Of a stretch of 11,211 nucleotides of DNA, positions 8,786 to 11,211 are shown in pieces. Each line of letters starts with the position of its first letter. Within the stretch, counting starts at the first letter, position 1. A program made the translations under genes and the position numbers. Source of the DNA: an uncultured Mesorhizobium sp. (GTDB taxonomy: Bacteria > Pseudomonadota > Alphaproteobacteria > Rhizobiales > Rhizobiaceae); contig CALFXR010000036.1 in the NCBI GenBank assembly GCA_937958475.1, forward strand, positions 1-11,211, in the 5' to 3' direction. The notes under the pieces are model-generated. The model saw nothing but the letters and a program-made list of their open reading frames with translations, was not told the origin of the DNA and ran no database searches.

Positions 8786-10042
8786 ATGGAAAAGCGAAAC
8801 CAGCCGCTCGCCCGCGACGCGATGGCCTATGTCCTCGCCGGAGGACGCGGAAGCAGGCTCAAGGAACTGACCGACGTCCGCGCCAAGCCGGCCGTCTATT
8901 TCGGCGGCAAGAGCCGCATCATCGACTTCGCCCTGTCGAATGCGCTGAACTCCGGCATCCGCCGCATCGGCGTCGCCACCCAATACAAGGCGCATTCGCT
9001 GATCCGCCACCTGCAGCGCGGCTGGAACTTCTTTCGCCCCGAGCGAAACGAGAGCTTCGACATCCTCCCCGCCAGCCAGCGCGTCTCCGAGACGCAGTGG
9101 TACGAAGGCACCGCCGACGCGGTGTTCCAGAACATCGACATCATCGAGTCCTACAACCCCGAATACATGGTCATCCTGGCCGGCGACCACGTCTACAAGA
9201 TGGACTACGAGCTGATGCTGCGCGAGCACGTCGACACCGGCGCCGACGTCACCATCGGCTGCCTCGAAGTGCCGCGCATGGAGGCGACCGGCTTCGGCGT
9301 CATGCATGTCGACGAGACCGACCGCGTCGTTTCCTTCATCGAGAAGCCGGCCGATCCGCCCGGCATTCCCGACAGGCCGGACTTCGCGCTCGCTTCGATG
9401 GGCATCTACGTCTTCCGCACCAAGTTCCTTATGGACCAGCTGCGCCGCGACGCGGCCGAGCCGGGCTCCAGCCGCGACTTCGGCAAGGACATCATCCCGT
9501 GGATCGTCACCAACGGGAAGGCGGTGGCGCACCGTTTCGCCAGGTCCTGCGTGCGCTCCTCCTTCGAGCACGTCTCCTACTGGCGCGACGTCGGCACGAT
9601 CGACGCCTACTGGGAGGCCAACATCGACCTGACCGACGTTTTGCCCGAACTCGACATCTACGACCGCGACTGGCCGATCTGGACCTATGCCGAGATCAAG
9701 CCGCCGGCCAAGTTCGTCCACGACGAGGACGGACGCCGCGGCTCCGCCGTTTCCTCGCTCGTCGCCGGCGACTGCATCATCTCGGGCGCCGCGCTGCGCC
9801 GCAGCCTGCTCTTCACCGGCGTGCGCGTGAACTCGTTCTCCTCGCTGGAGGAGGCCGTGGTCCTCCCCGACTGCATCGTCGGCCGCAACGCCACGCTGCG
9901 CAAGGTCGTGCTCGATCGCGGCGTCAGGATCCCGGAAGGCCTGTCGGTGGGCTTCGACACGGAGCTCGACGCCAAGCGCTTCCGGCGCAGCGAGGGCGGC
10001 GTCTGCCTGATCACGCAGGCGATGATCGACAGGCTCGGCTGA
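8786..10042 (+). CDS. glgC: GlgC: glucose-1-phosphate adenylyltransferase (ADP-glucose pyrophosphorylase)
   Basis: A 418-residue enzyme making ADP-glucose and pyrophosphate from ATP and glucose-1-phosphate, the committed and regulated step of glycogen synthesis; the family works as a tetramer. The N-terminal nucleotidyltransferase domain shows AYVLAGGRGSRLKEL (14-28), Asp134 in AGDHVYKMDY (catalytic Asp by analogy with E. coli Asp142) and Lys187 in FIEKP (glucose-1-phosphate binding). A C-terminal left-handed beta-helix follows (about 300-400). The start is ATG 8786 with GGGAGGA at 8775-8781; upstream in-frame codons lie inside glgB. The Agrobacterium enzyme, very similar, is activated by fructose-6-phosphate and pyruvate. 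Oddity: residue 31 is Val (TDVRAKP), where my memory-based alignment puts Arg32 of Agrobacterium and the activator-site Lys39 of E. coli. The stop shares its A with the glgA start. Confidence 0.96.
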   Translation: MEKRNQPLARDAMAYVLAGGRGSRLKELTDVRAKPAVYFGGKSRIIDFALSNALNSGIRRIGVATQYKAHSLIRHLQRGWNFFRPERNESFDILPASQRVSETQWYEGTADAVFQNIDIIESYNPEYMVILAGDHVYKMDYELMLREHVDTGADVTIGCLEVPRMEATGFGVMHVDETDRVVSFIEKPADPPGIPDRPDFALASMGIYVFRTKFLMDQLRRDAAEPGSSRDFGKDIIPWIVTNGKAVAHRFARSCVRSSFEHVSYWRDVGTIDAYWEANIDLTDVLPELDIYDRDWPIWTYAEIKPPAKFVHDEDGRRGSAVSSLVAGDCIISGAALRRSLLFTGVRVNSFSSLEEAVVLPDCIVGRNATLRKVVLDRGVRIPEGLSVGFDTELDAKRFRRSEGGVCLITQAMIDRLG

Positions 10043-11211
10043 TGCAGGTTCTCGCCGTTGCCCCGGAGATCTTTCCGCTGGTCAAGACCGGGGGCCTCGC
10101 CGACGTCGCCGGCGCCTTGCCGGGCGCGCTCGTCGCCCACGGCGTCGCGACCCGCTCGCTGGTGCCCGGCTATCCGGCGGTGATGGCCGCGATCGGGCGC
10201 AGGAAGGCGCTGCATCGCTACGACGCCCTGTTCGGCGGCAAGGCGGCGGTGCTCGCCGTGGAAGCCGCCGGCCTCGACCTCCTCGTCCTCGATGCGCCGC
10301 ATCTGTTCGACCGGCAGGGCGGTCCCTATGGCGATCCGGCCGGCGGCGACTGGCCCGACAATTGGCGCCGCTTCGCCGCCCTTTCCCGTGTCGCCAGCGA
10401 CATCGCCGGCGGCATCCTGCCCGGCTGGCTCCCCGACCTCGTCCACGCCCACGACTGGCAGGCGGCGATGGCGCCGGCCTACATGCGCTACGGCGGCGCG
10501 CCCGCGGTGCCGTCCGTGGTGACCGTGCACAACCTCGCCTTCCAGGGCCAGTTCGCCGCCGAGATATTCCCGGACCTCGGCCTGCCGCACGCCGCGATGT
10601 CGCTCGACGGCGTCGAGTATTACGGCGGCGTCGGCTTCCTCAAGGCCGGCCTGCAATCGGCCTGGGCGATCACCACGGTCAGCCCCACCTATGCCCAGGA
10701 GATCCGCACGGCCGAGTTCGGCATGGGCCTCGACGGCCTCATCAACCTGCGCGCCGCCGACCTCCACGGCATCGTCAACGGCATCGACACCGCCGTCTGG
10801 GACCCCGCCGCCGACAGCCATCTCGCTGCCACCTATTCGGCGAGGACCCTGCGCGCCCGCGCCGCCAACCGCCGCGCCGTCGAGCAGCGCTTCGGCCTCG
10901 AGCACGACAACGCGCCGCTGTTCTGCGTCATCAGCCGGCTGACCTGGCAGAAGGGCATGGACATCCTCGCCGGCGTCGTCGACCGCATCGCCGCGGCCGG
11001 CGCGCGCCTCGCCATCCTCGGCTCGGGCGACCGCGCGCTGGAGGGCGCGATGCTCGCGGCGGCCGCCCACCACCGCGGCCGCATCGGCGTCGTCGTCGGC
11101 TACGACGAGGCGCTCTCCCACCTGATGCAGGGCGGATGCGACGCCATCCTCGTGCCGTCGCGCTTCGAGCCCTGCGGCCTGACCCAGCTCTACGCGCTGC
11201 GCTACGGCTGC
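10042..11211 (+). CDS. glgA: GlgA: glycogen synthase (partial, 3' end outside window)
   Basis: The first 390 residues of a GT5 glycogen synthase, usually about 480 residues, are present; the right edge cuts the last fifth or so. It transfers glucose from ADP-glucose to the non-reducing end of alpha-1,4-glucan. Visible: the ADP-glucose-binding KTGGLADV (Lys15-Gly18 at its start), VHAHDWQA (134-141), TVHNLAFQG (161-169), ISRLTWQKG with Arg299 and Lys304 of the phosphate-binding site, and the catalytic Glu376 in RFEPCGLTQLY. These line up within one residue of E. coli Arg300, Lys305 and Glu377. The ATG overlaps the glgC stop in TGATG and has no strong Shine-Dalgarno sequence, suggesting coupled translation, which would keep the two synthesis enzymes in step. 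Confidence 0.95.
   Translation, partial: MQVLAVAPEIFPLVKTGGLADVAGALPGALVAHGVATRSLVPGYPAVMAAIGRRKALHRYDALFGGKAAVLAVEAAGLDLLVLDAPHLFDRQGGPYGDPAGGDWPDNWRRFAALSRVASDIAGGILPGWLPDLVHAHDWQAAMAPAYMRYGGAPAVPSVVTVHNLAFQGQFAAEIFPDLGLPHAAMSLDGVEYYGGVGFLKAGLQSAWAITTVSPTYAQEIRTAEFGMGLDGLINLRAADLHGIVNGIDTAVWDPAADSHLAATYSARTLRARAANRRAVEQRFGLEHDNAPLFCVISRLTWQKGMDILAGVVDRIAAAGARLAILGSGDRALEGAMLAAAAHHRGRIGVVVGYDEALSHLMQGGCDAILVPSRFEPCGLTQLYALRYGC

Noticed and set aside
8627..9721. Long - strand open frame antisense to glgC
   Set aside because: It lies opposite a well-conserved glgC and its composition is the same Val/Asp/Gly-rich shadow pattern; no domain motif.
9685..11121. Long - strand open frame antisense to the glgC end and glgA
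   Set aside because: Shadow frame opposite real coding sequence with GlgA catalytic motifs.

Overview
The window is GC-rich chromosomal DNA, most likely from an alphaproteobacterium of the order Hyphomicrobiales (Rhizobiales; a Mesorhizobium/Phyllobacteriaceae-like relative is the best guess). Two things suggest this: the proteins closely resemble what I remember of the Sinorhizobium/Agrobacterium Frc and Glg proteins, and the gene order glgP-glgB-glgC-glgA is common there. No tRNA, rRNA, CRISPR array, insertion sequence or phage gene was seen.

Left part (1-3911): a sugar-uptake locus. A ROK-family repressor (probably FrcR), cut by the left edge, is read leftward from 725. It faces a rightward ABC importer operon, frcB (periplasmic sugar-binding protein, GTG start at 923), frcC (permease) and frcA (ATPase), which resembles the S. 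meliloti fructose transporter. An AT-rich inverted repeat (785-818) lies between repressor and operon. Each arm carries an outward-facing TTGAC -35-like element, so it looks like a shared operator and divergent promoter. A strong hairpin separates frcB from frcC.

Right part (4066-11211): a compact glycogen operon on the + strand, glgP (glycogen phosphorylase), glgB (branching enzyme), glgC (ADP-glucose pyrophosphorylase) and glgA (glycogen synthase, cut by the right edge). GlgC makes ADP-glucose, GlgA elongates alpha-1,4 chains, GlgB adds alpha-1,6 branches and GlgP releases glucose-1-phosphate. glgB/glgC are 1 nt apart and glgC/glgA overlap by one base. A perfect 8-bp hairpin has the glgP stop codon in its loop.

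The two modules are 154 bp apart on the same strand with no clear terminator or promoter between them. The fructokinase gene frcK, which I recall following frcA in S. meliloti, is absent here. The genes are ordinary, well-known families and I see no undescribed system. The observations most worth checking are the divergent operator architecture, a non-basic residue at the position of a known allosteric activator site in GlgC, the intercistronic hairpins, and an orphan Shine-Dalgarno sequence ahead of glgP.
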